A DNA stretch of 64,000 bases from Gaeumannomyces sp. JS-464 (Eukaryota > Ascomycota > Sordariomycetes > Magnaporthales > Magnaporthaceae): NCBI GenBank assembly GCA_002197995.1, contig NGZR01000002.1, positions 2,108,001 to 2,172,000 of the forward strand, given 5' to 3'. The first letter of the stretch is position 1. Every line of letters begins with the position of its first letter. The position numbers and the translations under genes are program-made. This document shows, one piece after another, positions 34,251 to 46,300 of this stretch. A model generated the notes under the pieces. That model did not search any database, was not told the DNA's origin, and saw only the letters and a program-made list of their open reading frames with translations.

Positions 34251-36135
34251 TCAGTTCTGGACATTGCAGTGAAGCTCGGCTGGGCCTCTGATGTTGGCAA
34301 TCTTGCCACCACTGATCAAATAGAAGGTATCTTCCATTGTCCCGCGTGTCTCGCTGCCAGGAAGGAATTCCCCGCCCGTCTTGTGGTAGTTATTCCAGTA
34401 CTGGTTGTAATCCGCATTAGAAATGGGGCGCCAGCTACTGAGAAAGACATAGCGAAGCATGATGTCCGATTGATCCAAGGTGTACATCTCCGCGTTCGGT
34501 TGGTCGGACCAGGTGTTGACACCATGAAGACTGGCGTTTGACTCGGGACCCCTGTACTCTGCGCCGAACACCAATCCAGGGCCCTCAAGGCCCGCGAAGA
34601 CGCTGTTCGGCCACGGCCGGAAGAACAGGCCTTTCTGGTAGCCATAGGATGATGTCGCGAAAGAGCCCGCGAAGAAGATTCCTGCTCCGTCTCCCGCATC
34701 CCGAATGCCATCCATAACCAACTGGAGAATATGGCAGGCCGGCGTGGCATGGAAGACTGACATGCCCGTATTCTCCTCTTTCTTGAATGCAATCTCGCGC
34801 TCGAGGGTCGAGTTCAGGATGACGAATTGGGGGAGCGGCTTGGTCGCGGCGCCCTGTCGGATGTAATCGACGGTTGCGTGTCGCGACGCCGACACCAGGC
34901 ATCCTTGGAACTCGGTCGACATCCAGGAAAGGACCGCCTCGCGCTCCCGGCGACGCTTGCCGTTGCCGACAATCGTTCTGAGCGGGGAAGAGCGGTCGAT
35001 GGCGGGGAACGACGCGACGGCCTCGAGCATCTCCTGCCAGCTCCCAAGCGCCAGGGACTCGGGCTGCTCCAGTGGCGGAGAGAAGCTGTATTGGTACCAG
35101 GGACTGGCCACCCCTCGTGGGAACACGGTCCCAATAGGCGCACGATAGCAGGAAGTCGAGGACGAGGTCGTCCACAGCAGCGGCGAGACGCGCACCTCGA
35201 GCAGGAACTCGCGCTGCATCTGGGCCTTGCAGGCGGCGGAGCAAGGGGTCGGGCGCCAGAGCTTGACGCCGCCGCCGGAGCCCCGGCCGCACACGACGCA
35301 CGCCCTGTCCGGGTCGCTGAGCACGGCGCCCTGGACCAGGCCGGCGGCGGCCGCCGAGGGGCAGTCCCTGTGCCGCAGCAGCGGCAGTCCGCGGCGCGAG
35401 ATCTGGGCGTGCAGCTCGCGGCTGATGCGGGAGGCGAGGAAGTTGTCGAGGCGCGCGCCGCTGTTGGCCTCGGACCACGGCTGGTGGATGTTGCACCAGC
35501 GCCGCTTTTGCTTCCGCCCCGCTGCTGCTGCTGCTGCTGCTGCTGCTTGGGCAAGAGCTCGACGGCGAAGCACTCGAGGGCCTCATCCTGGCCCGAGCCG
35601 GGGCTGCAGAAGCGCATGCGCAGCTCGACAGAGCTGACGAAGTCCTGCTTGATGCCCCAGGTCAGGGTCTCGAACTTGGGCGGGGTCGTGATGGGGATGG
35701 TGGTGGTGTGGTCGGTCGGGGCCTCGGGGGCGGCGGCAGCGGCAGCGGCGCCGCTGCCGTCGCCCTTGAGGATTTTTTTTCGGTTTTCTTGGCCACGGCG
35801 TTGGTGTCGTGGCCGCCGCCGGCGCCATCCTGGCCGGCTGAATGGCGCCTCTTCTTGCTGGTCGCCGTCGGCGGCTGAGAGTACAGGTCCGTGATCTCCT
35901 GCCGCATGTCTGCCATGTCCATGGCGTTGGCGGCGCCTCCCTGTGGCTCCTCCAAGGGCTCGCGGGCCATTCGGAGGTGGAAAGCCGCCCGGGCCTCGGC
36001 AGGCATGGCTGCTGAGAGGCTGCCTAGGGCGGGGACGTTGTATGTCTGGATGGAGAGATTTGTGCGCGAGAGATAGGAGGAGTGTTGCTCCCAAGGTGTG
36101 GTGTGTATGAGGATGTTTCCCAGAGTGCCGGGCAA
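34251..36135 (-). CDS. PARP-like ADP-ribosyltransferase
   Basis: The C-terminal third has a poly(ADP-ribose) polymerase catalytic fold: MSVFHATPACHILQLVMDGI, GAGIFFAGSFATSSYGYQKG, and EMYTLDQSDIMLRYVFLSSW. Aligned to the PARP signature these supply His (FHATP), Tyr (SSYGY) and Glu (AEMYTLD), the H-Y-E triad. Upstream is the Cys region of fungal PARP-like proteins (ACVVCGRG, PCSAACKAQMQREFLLEVRV) and a motif LVLDFLLSC, then REAVLSWMSTEFQGC. The N-terminal part is low complexity with KKRRHS (possible nuclear signal) and a Gln/Ala run from the CTG repeat. Frame breaks occur near 35780 (A8 run), within 35521-35547 and around 35130-35180. The start is uncertain: ATG 36135 or an internal ATG near 36006. 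Frame continuing to 36583 is thought to be non-coding. Targets are unknown. Confidence 0.78.
35521..35547. repeat. Trinucleotide repeat (GCT)9 / (AGC)9
   Basis: Nine perfect copies inside the PARP-like gene. Depending on frame it encodes Gln (after FAVELLPK) or Ala (before GRKQKRRWCN) on the minus strand. Both flanks look coding, so a one-base indel sits in or beside the repeat. Confidence 0.9.
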
Positions 36136-36920
36136 ACCGAGAACTAAAGATTGTGCCTGTGGTGACGGAGAGGGAGATCAGGTAGGCGAGGATAGTGAGG
36201 ACATCGGCGGGAATATATAGTCCTGAGATGGCTTCGCCTGGCAGTCTCGAGAATACCGCCATCGTGTAAGCCTTACAAAGAAAAGTATTGATCAACTGCT
36301 TCCCCCAGGCTCGCTGGGGCTTAGCCTTGCCCCTGAACGACTGGTCGCCAACGCCCGCCATTGAAACGCCTTCAAAGAAACACCCAATGCCCTCGTTATC
36401 TTGAAGTTCACAGCCCCATAGCCAGCCTAGAACCGCACAGCTCGCTTCCCCGGGTGTCGTGCGACGTGTTTCCATCTTTTGTTCACATGTACGAGGCCAG
36501 AAGGAACCGTCGGCTCTGAAAGGTGATATGTCACTTGTTTTAGGGGACGGTAGGTCCCACAGCAGGCCGATGGTTTCTAGCAAGGAACTATCCTCCTCAA
36601 CACCCAGGTCCGCAGGTCAAAGCCGGGAGATCTAGAACACCCATGCGGGAAGCCGAAGAGTCCCTGATGCGTGAGGCTCGTGCGTGATATTGTTCTGCTT
36701 TCTTCCTCTTCTTTGTCCAGACACTCACCCGCATTCACGGGAAATTAGACCAAGGCCATCCAAACCTGAGCGGGCTGACAAGTCACAGTGGGCATTCGGC
36801 CCAGCAAGCGGCAAACAACCCTCTTTTTCTCCTCTCTCGGCCGATCCAGCTACAGGCAAGCCGGCAAACTTGGGATAACCGCCGTGGGGTCAGCGGTGCA
36901 AACCATCACAACATCACCGA
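36136..36920. other. Intergenic region
   Basis: Presumed promoter of the PARP-like gene. An open frame on the minus strand continues through 36136-36583 but has no domain and is broken from the likely start. Nothing else recognised. Confidence 0.5.
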
Positions 36921-36993
36921 GGTTGTGTGGTGCAGAGGTCAGCACGTCTCTTTCACACAGAGAAGGTCCCAGGTTCGAACCCTGGTACAACCA
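36921..36993 (+). tRNA. tRNA-Val (anticodon CAC)
   Basis: The acceptor stem GGTTGTG pairs with TACAACC (one G-U) and the discriminator is A. The D arm is GTGC...GCAC. Anticodon stem TCTCT/AGAGA encloses TTCACAC, so the anticodon is CAC. T arm CCAGG-TTCGAAC-CCTGG contains the B box. No intron. A TTTT run follows five bases downstream. Confidence 0.93.
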
Positions 36994-37477
36994 ATCGTTT
37001 TGTTTGCAGGGGAATATCTTTTGGCTGCTTTGGGGTTCCTTTTGTAGACACCACACCCCCTTAGACAAACTCCAGTGTCAAGAAAACATATCGTCTCTTT
37101 GGGCACATCAAACCTCCAGCTCAGGGTCGGTTAGAAGGAACTAGCAATATACCAAGCCCAGTAGACCCAAGTCCTAACTTATTTGCACGTTCGTTCAGTC
37201 GAGGTGTGGACGAGAATTGCAGGCAGGAGGTTGGGAAGTCCAGAAGGTTAGAGCAGGTACACGGCGCACCTGTGTCGAGCAACACTCTGCAGACCCTTGA
37301 CGATGGAGTCTACAATAGATCTATCTTTGATGCTGCGTGTAAAAATTACAATTGGTGACCGCGCTTGTATGCTACGTCCCATGAAACCGCAAGAAAATCC
37401 CCAGCCCTCCCATGAACGCCACGCCTAATTGTGTTTCGATCTTGCTTTATCTTCCCGTCCAAGCCAACACCATCCGT
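36994..37477. other. Intergenic region
   Basis: Between tRNA-Val and the LPMO stop codon; holds the LPMO 3' untranslated region. No supported gene. Confidence 0.6.
36998..37001 (+). terminator. RNA polymerase III terminator of tRNA-Val
   Basis: TTTT immediately after the tRNA 3' end. Confidence 0.65.
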
Positions 37478-38200
37478 CTACGAGAACCAAGCGCGCGGCT
37501 TCGCCCTGGGCCTGGCGGCGGCCGGAGCGGCAGCGGCGGCGCCGCCGACGACAAAGTCGACGCAGCTCTCGTACGTCTGCTTGGCGCCGGTGCCGAACCA
37601 GAACCACTGCAGGACGCACTGGCCGGCGACGGCGCACTTGCCGGCGGGCAGGTTGGCGGGGAAGGTGACGTCAAAGGCCGTGTTGTTGGCGGGCAGCACG
37701 GGCAGCCGCTCGTCGGCGTAGCTGTCGAAGGCGATGAGGGGCTGGCCAAGCACCTTGTTGGTCGCCGTCTCGACGACCGAGACGTTGCAGGGGCCCTCGT
37801 GCGGGATGGGCAGGATCGCCGTCATTTTAATAACCTGGCCCGGGGTGAAGGTCTGCACGCGCGCCCGGTTGTCCTCGAACTGTGCACCGCGGCAGAGGAA
37901 CGCGTTGCCTGTTGTTTGGGGGAAAGAAGGGGCTTCGGTTAGCAGCCGGCTTGGCAAGGGGGATGTGTAGTCTTGGCGGTAGATGCGCCTCGGCCGAGTG
38001 GGGGGAAACATACAGGTCGCAGGCACGTTCTGCATGTTCTCGATCGGGATAGTGCCGTCAGCGAGAACGGCGTTGACGGCAGCCTGACCGCAGGCCTTGA
38101 CCATAGCTGGTCCGGTGAGGCGGGCCGGGGGCGAGGTGATATTTCCGTGCGCGGAAACCTGCGCAGCCAGGGAGGCGACGACAGCCAGCTTAGCCCACAT
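37478..38200 (-). CDS. Secreted lytic polysaccharide monooxygenase (LPMO_10 type, AA16-like)
   Basis: A copper enzyme that oxidatively cleaves crystalline polysaccharide outside the cell. Two exons (38200-38014, 37908-37478) join at NVPATCNAFLCRGAQF across a 105-bp intron, giving 205 residues. The signal peptide MWAKLAVVASLAAQVSA ends exactly before HGNITSPPARLTGPAM, so the mature N-terminus is the His that forms the histidine brace. A second His occurs in ILPIPHEGPCNVSVV. CVLQWFWFGTGAKQTYESCV supplies an aromatic near the copper site and a disulfide. There is no carbohydrate-binding module, only a short Ala/Pro/Arg tail. The gene is intact. The AA16 assignment is from memory of the family pattern; substrate (cellulose or other glucan) cannot be told from sequence. 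Confidence 0.85.
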   Translation of the reverse strand: MWAKLAVVASLAAQVSAHGNITSPPARLTGPAMVKACGQAAVNAVLADGTIPIENMQNVPATCMFPPTRPRRIYRQDYTSPLPSRLLTEAPSFPQTTGNAFLCRGAQFEDNRARVQTFTPGQVIKMTAILPIPHEGPCNVSVVETATNKVLGQPLIAFDSYADERLPVLPANNTAFDVTFPANLPAGKCAVAGQCVLQWFWFGTGAKQTYESCVDFVVGGAAAAAPAAARPRAKPRAWFS

Positions 38201-38719
38201 TTTGGCGGTTTTTTTTTATGATCGATGTCACGAGGACGAGAGGAAGAACAAGAAGGAATCGGGCGAAGGGGTCCGGCCGCGGAAGCAAACAGGAAGAGAA
38301 AGAGAAAAACGAGTGACCCGCACTGATGGTTGAAAGGAAACCTGCTACCGGGAACGGTAGATGGCAAGAAGTGAAGTGAAGGAGAGGGCTTGTTTGCGTA
38401 AGGGAGGGAAGAAGAGACGAGCCAAGGGATCGGACTCCGGGGACCAAGACGGGGAAAACGCCACCTTTATGAAAATCACGTCCCCGGCGAGCCTGCCTGT
38501 CGCGTCGAAACCGCCTCCAGAGCCGGGCGCCTTCGGGCCCAATTTTGGCCGCCGAAGAGATGGTTCATGGGGGCACGTCGTGGAACGGAGAAACAAAAGC
38601 GGAGCCCCCGCGGGAAAAGCGAGGCCGGCCCAGCTCCTTGAAGAGCCTATTGTGTCGAGATGGGATGGCGGGTATTCCATTTTGGGGACTTCCACCTCCT
38701 CGTCGCCTGTTTGCATGGA

Positions 38720-38762
38720 GGCAAGGCAGGGCAAGGCAGGGCGAGGCAAGGCAAGGCAAGGG
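38720..38762. repeat. GGCAA/GGCAGG simple repeat
   Basis: About eight tandem variants of ggcaag, ggcagg and ggcgag in the LPMO upstream region. Confidence 0.75.
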
Positions 38763-39880
38763 GTACTTTGACTTTCCGGTCCGCTCAGGCCGCACGTAAC
38801 AACCCTACCCAGGGCAGGCAGGCCTTTGTTCGCCAGCCCGGAACAAGAGTCTGCGAACGATCCGCGCGACAGAAACGGCACCGAAAAGGTGGGTTTGCGG
38901 TTGGGCCTTTGATGCGGGCCGTGTTTGAGGATCGTCGGATCGCGCAGAGGCCGCCGCCGTCGCGTCCACCACCAAAGCGCCCTCCCCTGTCTGCCAGCGG
39001 GCCACCCGGCAGCCCCCATGCCCAGGCCTCCCTGTCCCCAGCGTCTCGTCGCCTGACAACAGCATAGCCAAGAAGGAATAAAAAATTTTAAGGGTTGCCT
39101 GGAAAACCCACACAAAGACAAAAGACAACAAGCTTCTTTGAGCCAGGCTGGCCACCTCCAGCTGCATCCCGTCGTCCCATGCTTAGTAGTCGCCTCAAGA
39201 GCCGTCCAGCATCACACTTGATTGACCCTTACGCGGTGCAATACATACACAGACCAAACACTTGGTGCTAACCAAGTCGTCCACGCGGAGTGCTGTGAAA
39301 CCAGTTTGGCAAACCCGCTTGTTTGGGATCAGCAAAATCGAGCACAAGGCCAATCGGGGCTTTTAGCCACGGGTGTTACTATGAAAACCACGGAGCCGTC
39401 ACGGGTACCTCTTTTTTGATGGGCTTGGCGGTGTCATTTAGACTTTGTGTATATCCTGGTCGTGCCCCCCTTTCTTGTCACACAATGTGATCCTCGAATA
39501 GCTCCTGTTCTGTCGTCACCGACTTGTGCCTTATGCTATTGCGCGGAAGAGGCAGCTCGGCACTCGAAGCTGACGCCCGAGCCCCTGGTTTATTTCCTAT
39601 TCTAGGTGTCCCTTTTCTTATCCAAAGACCCGCTAGGATTGATGCCCGCCCACAAAGCCAAGCGATGCGATACGCGCTTTCGACCACACCCCAGACGCGG
39701 GGTTCGAGGAAAGACGGAGGAAAATAAACACGAGGGAAGAAGTGGATAACAATGAACAACATCGCGGTACCCAAGGTGAAAGGCTTCATTCGCGTCAAGT
39801 CAACCCGTGTTTCGCAGCCCCTTTAGCGCGCAATGAGGGTTTTTCAAACTGGTATTACTAAAAACGTCTCTATTCAGCAT

Positions 39881-39900
39881 AAAACCGTCAACACGGTTTT
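39881..39900. other. Perfect 8-bp inverted repeat 3' of the alcohol dehydrogenase
   Basis: AAAACCGT, loop CAAC, ACGGTTTT. It lies about 65-85 nt beyond the ADH stop and so within its probable 3' untranslated region. GACACGGGG is repeated nearby (39903 and 39949). It may be an RNA hairpin near the 3' end; a role in 3' processing is only a guess. Confidence 0.55.
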
Positions 39901-39965
39901 TGACACGGGGTGGCAGCGTGCGAATAGAGCCGGTCCATCTGCGTTCGACACGGGGTTTTGAAAAA

Positions 39966-41186
39966 TTACAGCTGCGCACTACGGAGGTGCTTCTCGTTGA
40001 CCAGGACGTAGCGGTACCTGGCCTTGCCCTCTCCATGTCCGATGGCCTGGTTCGCGTCGGCCATGGGCCTGGTCTGGACGATCGGCTTGATGCCGTGCTT
40101 GACGACGAACTCGAGCATCTCCTTGATCTGGGCGGGGGTGCCCATGAGGCTGCCGCCGATCTTGATCCCGTTGGTGACCAGAGTGAAGGCGCTGACGGGC
40201 GGCAGCGTGCCGCCCTCGGGGACGCCGACGTTGATGAGCACGCCGCCGGGCCGCAGCAACCCCAGGTAGTCGTTGAAGGGCATGCCGCCCGTCGAGACGG
40301 TGCAGATGATGAGGTCGAGCGTGCGCTTGTTGCGCGACGCCCAGTCCGGGTCGTCGGCCGTCGCGATGTAGGCGTCGGCGCCCATGGCCAGGACCTCGTC
40401 GCGCTTGCTCTGCCGCCTCGAGATGCCGACGACCTTGTCGGCGCCCAGGGCCTTTGCGAACATGACGGCGAAGTGGCCCAGGCCGCCGACGCCGACGATG
40501 CCGACCGACTTGCCGGGACCGCAGCCGTTGCCCCTCAGCGGGGTCCAGACGCTGACGCCGCCGCACAGCAGAGGCGCCGCGTGCTCCGACGCCAGGCCGT
40601 CGGGGATCTTGACGACGAAGTTGCCGTTGGTGCGGTTGTAGTCGGCGTAGCCGCCCCACGCCTCGCCCTCGCCGTCCGGGTACGTGCTGCCGTATGTGTT
40701 GACGCGCTGCCCGGGCGTCGAGCAGTATTGCACCTGGCCCGTCGAGCACTCGGGGCAGTCGTCGCGCATGCAGCTGCGCGCCTGCGGGCCCACGCCGACG
40801 CGGTCGCCGACCTTGATGTCCTTGACGTTGGCGCCGACGCGCACGGCGCGCCCGACGATCTCATGGCCAACGCAGCAGGCTGTTGTTTCGTTCAGAGTTA
40901 GCATCTATCTGGTCCTTCGCCTGCGATGTGGGGAATGGAACACAGTGGGAGCGAGTGGGCGGCGGCCCGGGAAATTGTTTCGTCACGTACGGTACTTGAT
41001 AGGGAACCATGCAGAGCCTAGGACGTGCAAGTCGGAGCCGCATATACCGCAATGTGTGATCTGGACGTCGACGTCGTCCTCGGTCCACTTCTTGGGCTCG
41101 AAGGTGCCCCATTCCATCTTGCCCTTGGCCGCCTCTGGGCCCTTGCCGAGCCAGCCCTGGAAGGTATAGTCCTTGGCGGCGGCCAT
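39966..41186 (-). CDS. Zinc-dependent, NADP(H)-preferring alcohol dehydrogenase (cinnamyl alcohol dehydrogenase/ADH6 type)
   Basis: Reduces aldehydes to alcohols in the cytosol, typically aromatic or branched-chain aldehydes for this subfamily. Exons 41186-40991 and 40879-39966 join at IKYPCCVGHEIVGRAV across a 111-bp intron, giving 369 residues. Catalytic zinc ligands are Cys in THCGICGSDLH and His/Glu in GHE. The structural zinc site is CMRDDCPECSTGQVQYC. The Rossmann motif is GIVGVGGLGHFAVMFAKALG, followed by ISRRQSKRDE, whose Ser/Arg residues fit NADP binding. The gene is intact with no frame break. No pathway partner lies beside it. Confidence 0.93.
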
Positions 41187-43322
41187 GTTTCTTTCTTTCC
41201 CTGAAACGGCTGTGTGCTGCGATAGGTAGGCAGGTGGGTACCTAGAAGACTAGAGCAGATGTGTGGCGGTGGGGTAGATAGACACGCTTCGGGCGGTCAA
41301 GAGGATGTTGGTGTCGGGGTGGTGATGTTGAGGAATGGCCGTCTCAAGATCGAAGTCGGTTGATAAGAAGCAGCAGCAGGAGTAGGCGGCGCGACGAGAG
41401 GGAGACGTCAGCGCCTCATTATATACCGCAGTGCTCGATCACCAGGGAACCACCCAGATGCGCGGCTCCATAGCTATCCCGGTGTGCCAGCAGTCGCGAG
41501 AGGAGGGAACAACCCGGGCCCGCCAGCCACCTAGCCAACCATGACGTACGGCTGCTGGCCACGGCGGAGGGACGGCCACACCGTGGGACGGAAGATGCCA
41601 GCATCCATTCTCTCCCAGCGGGCTCCATGTCTGTCTGCGGGCCCCGGGCAAACGCTGCGCCGTTCAGGGCGGAGAGGCCCCCCACCGTTGTTTGTAATCA
41701 ACGGCTGTGCTCGTCGGTTCCCACCTAGGTCTCCCCGTTTTCGGCAGGTCCGGTGAGGGTTGAGTGAAACTGGGAGAAGGCCAGTGGATGGAAGTGGGCG
41801 AAATAGAGACGCTGCTAGTGCGCGATAATGGCACGGCGGCAGCTCGAAACGGCAACAGCAGGACACGGTATTGCTATCCTTGCTTAGTGAACGGCGTCCC
41901 CGGCATGATGCCCCGTCTGCGCTGCTACCTTTGCGCTGTTATCGAGGCGTCAGCTGAGGACGGGGGACGTGCGGGCGCCTACTGGCAGACCGCTCATCGA
42001 GGCTGTCGTGCTGGATCTGGCCAACGTCACAGACGGCGGGTTCTTTGTTCATCGCTGTCTTCTTCACCTTTCCATCTTGGTCTTTGCGTTCCGCGGTGGG
42101 CCGGGAAGCCTGGCTTCTTTCTGCACGCGGGGTTGATGAGGTTGGAAGGAAAAAAAAACGGGGCCTGGAAACCGTGCTCGCTGCCGAGGCACGGAGCGGG
42201 CTAGAGCGGGCTGGAGCGGGTCCTGAGGTGCTTGCAGCTGGGCGGGGCGGATGGTAGGAGAAAAACAAAGTGATCAAAGACCGAAAGCCGACTTCCAACC
42301 TCTGTATCACCCAAACCAAACACGAGATGGAGATATGGGTTACGTGTTAGCCCCGGGCCAGCCTTGTCCCCTATCTCCCACACGACCCAGCGTATCCCAC
42401 CAAGGATCCGAGCCTGTTCCTTTTTGCCCACTGTGCACATGTACCTACGAATAATCTTGGCCAACAGAGCGTTTATTGCGTCAATTTTGAGTGCTGACAG
42501 CGCGCCGCGTTTTACAGCGTCAGTCAAACGCACACGCCACACGAGGAGGAGCGTTGCCGCATGTTGTGTGTCGGAAAGTTTTTCCCGTTGTTTTGTTTGG
42601 TGGTTCAGGAGGCAGACCTCCAGGAAGTTGGCTTCTTGTTCCACCCCATGCTTGCGCTGGAGGTGCCGAGCGAGTCAAGCCACGTCCTCCGTGCCAGGTA
42701 GGAATCAGGAGACGGGATCTCAATGGTTGCTCCAGCCAGGGCCGATAAGTGGCGGCTTTGCCACAAAAGGATAGACCCCCAACTCGGGCTGAGCTCGTGC
42801 AAAAATTGAGGATCAACTTGCGTCTTGCCCGCCCCTAAAATGCAACCTCGGCATGATTCGGCCTCGACGGCGACCTCTGTCACAGGCCTGTGGGCGGTCA
42901 TCCCTGGAGACTCGAGTCAGGCCCAGCATCGGGCGAGCCCATCTTTTCACCGCTGGGTGCCCTCAATTCCGTCACCGAATAGAGGGAAGATGGTGGGGGT
43001 GATGAATAGGGGTGATCGATTATGCGCGACCAGTCGATGGGATTCCTATACTAGAAATATCGTCGACTATATCCAGTGTTATCAAAGAGTGGCGAGGCAG
43101 TAATCATCCGACAGCCCCTCAAAGACCCTAATCGTAAATCCAGCCGTGGCCCCGAAGCCGACCCAGCCCCGAGCCAGAGCCACAGCGCGTGACGTCGGCA
43201 GTCGGCCCTAGAGGTGGCAGGACTGGCGATTACAGGCCCAGCCATCGTATAACATAACCTACAACATGACGCCCTCCCAAAACAAAAAGGAAAACCACAA
43301 GGAAAATGAACGTCTGTCACCT
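41187..43322. other. Intergenic region
   Basis: The ADH promoter is on the left and the OPT transporter 3' flank on the right. Open frames up to about 150 codons overlap on both strands without support. Confidence 0.55.
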
Positions 43323-46300
43323 CTAGTGCCACGAGCCGGCCGGGGCCCAAACGTCTTGCCCTTGGCGATAGGCAGCAGCACGCACGCCTTGGCCGCAGCC
43401 CTGCGAGACGACCTCGACGCCCCACCACTCGGGCATCTGGATGTCGCTCCACTGCAGCGCGAAGAAGATGACGATGGCCGCGATGGCGACGCCCGACGAG
43501 AAGGCGGCCGACAGGATGAAGTTGTACTTTGACCAAAACGCCAGGTACCGGTTCTTGATCCAGATCCACGAGATGTACGCGATGGGCACCGCCGGCAGCT
43601 GGTAGCTGAGGTTGTACGGCGCCATGCTGAGCGCGCCGTACAGCATCGCCACCGGGTGAACCTGTCGCAGCCACTGCGACTTGCGGAACCTGCGCTGCCC
43701 GTACCAGAAGATGACGGGCAGCACGAAGCCGATCGGGAAGCCTATGAGCGCGCCCGTGTATTGTCCGTTGACTGATATGGGGTGTCAGTGAAAACGTCAA
43801 GAGAAACCGGTCGACATCAATATAAAGAGGGAGGTGTATAAAACTCACTGCCAAACACCTTCTTGGGACCAATAGTGCCCACAGCACCGACGCGGTGAAG
43901 AACGTGTTGATGCCCGGGCACGTGAAGCGGTTCGGGGCGTCCGGGGTGCAGACGCCGGGGATCCGGTTCATCTGGAAGTTGAGCACGCCCGTGCACACAA
44001 ACGTCGAGACGAGCGTCGCGATCATCTGGGCCCAGAATGTGACACGCGGCGGATCTTGACGTAGTGAGCGAGCTTGAGGTCATTTGCGAACCAGACGGCG
44101 TGCGCGCACGTCACGTAGCCGTACGACTTGAAGAAGTTCATGGCCAGCGCGTTGCCCTCGACCCACGACCGCCGATGAACTCGGCCAGCACGTTGAGCGT
44201 GACCTCGATGCCCGTCATGGCCTTGACGATGCCCACGGGCACGACGAAGAGGAGACAGAGCACAAGACCGTAAAAGATGACGCCAGGGGTAGTGAACGTC
44301 TCGTAGCCTGTGATGCCGCCGATGCCAAAGGCGATGGAAGCCACGAGCACGCACAGATACCACCATTCCGGAGCTTCCTTGTACTTGCTCATCAGGCGGT
44401 TGTGCACATCCTGGTACTGGCCCGCCGGGCGCTCGTCGCCCTTCTTCTTCTTGAACGACTGCCACAGACTCTTGAAGCCCATCTTGACCTCGTACCGGTG
44501 GTACAGCACAATGTAGACAAGCGTGGCGGGATAGATGGCGAAGAAGAAGACGTAGACGCTGATGTTGCCGGCCGAGAGGAAGGCCATTGAGTACGCCTCG
44601 TACTTGGCCTTGTCGAAGATGCCGCGGCTATCAATAGCGCGCGACACGTTGTACAAACGGCCCGTGTTATCGAAGATGCGGTTCGAATTGATGGGCAGGG
44701 AGGCCGTATACCAGGTGTTGGTATACCAGATGGCCAGGATTACCATCGAAGCTACCGACATGCCAATAGTCTTGTTGAGGGTCGAGAAGAAAGGGATCAT
44801 CAGCGGGTCCGTGTTGTCGAAGAGGAGCGTGTTCCAGTCAAATGTCGACACCGGATTGATGCCGAGCCCGTTGTTGAACCCGACGACGGCGTTGAGGTTG
44901 GTGTTGGTCGGCGCAATCCACGACATCCAGCTAAAGACGGAGAGTGCCGGGAAGATGTACTGGGGAACCAGAAGTAGACAAACATGGCGCCAAAGGCTAG
45001 CAGGAAGAAGCGGTACCGGGAAATGCCAAACCGGGTGCGGAATGGGCCCTCGACCTTGGCGTTTTCGGTGTCGTGGAAAGCCGTGTTCAGCGCGATCGTC
45101 ACGAGGGATGCCGGCCAGACGCAGAAGGACGGGTAGACAAGGAACCGCCGCGTGAGCCCCGCCAGCCCGTAGCCGATAAAGTTGGTGGACAGTGCAATGA
45201 GGATCTGGTACGAGAACTGCCCGGCGTACGACTGGTTGAAGAAGGAGGCTGTAAAAGCATAAGGGGTTAGTTGGCCGTAAGCGTGCGCCGTATTCGCCTA
45301 GCGATGGAGGGAACCTACGGAGATATTGACTCCAGATGATATTGTTTGTGTACGGGGTTTGGTATGCGACGTTCGCCATAATGGTGATCAGCATGTGCTC
45401 CTTCTTGTTGAACGGCCCCGGGTTCAGGCTGATCCTCGACCCGAAGAGGGTGACCCCCAGTCTGGCATTGTTTTCTCCACAGCTTGCCCAGGGGGTAGGA
45501 CAGGAGCTGGGCGACGTTGGCCAGGACGGTGATACTAGGCTGCCGGATGGAGAAGAGCTGGTTGATGAAAGCCAACAACATCGAGAAGGAAAGGCCAATG
45601 ACCCAGGCCCGGACTGTGGATACAGCAAGATCTGGATTGTCATGGTTGTCGACAACAGCTCGCACCTGATTGAGAGGAAAGATGTGGTTAACTGATAAGT
45701 ATCCCGTATCATGGATGTCGTGGCTGGAGTTGGATATGCCTACCTCGGCGTACGGGCTGTTGTTGGTAATTAGAGAAGCCTCGAGCTTCATCTCAGCAAT
45801 GAGCTCCTCGTGCTTTTCCGGGTTCGTGAAGACATCATCGTTGGCTGAAGACGACGTGTCAGTAACGCATATTCAACTTGGCGGACTCCCCGTAGGCAAC
45901 AACGGGTTAAATATAGGGGCAGGGAGCCATACAGACGAACTCCCTAATGCGCTCAATAACAGCGAAAGGGAAGTTGGGGTCGTCGTTATGGACCTTCATA
46001 ACGTCCGTCATGATCTGCAGAATATCAGAGGCCTCTTTGTCAGCCAAGGTGTGGAAGACACATGACACCGCACATGACATAGGGGGGCCGAGGGGTATCG
46101 ACTTACAGCATGGACCTCCTCCAAAGTCATCCGGGCCGCAATGGCCTTGGCCTCGACAAGATCGTCCTCCGTCGCCTGCAGGGCACTGTGGGTGAAGCAT
46201 AGTATCAGTGGGTGACAAGCTCAGTGTGCCAAGAGGGATAGGGGCGGGGCTGCTACGTACTCATCCGCGCGCTGGTTGACGGGTACATCGTCCATGGACG

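Larger units (their letters stand above)
38201..39965. other. Intergenic region
   Basis: Contains the LPMO promoter on the left and the 3' flank of the alcohol dehydrogenase on the right. A minus-strand frame (38345-39121) is open but is built partly from a simple repeat and lacks any domain. No supported gene. Confidence 0.55.

Noticed and set aside
36136..36583. N-terminal extension of the PARP-like protein
   Set aside because: Open but without any conserved segment; better explained as promoter/5' leader.
38345..39121. 258-codon minus-strand frame with Leu-Pro-Ala repeats
   Set aside because: Its repetitive part comes from the GGCAA/GGCAGG simple repeat, and nothing else supports coding.
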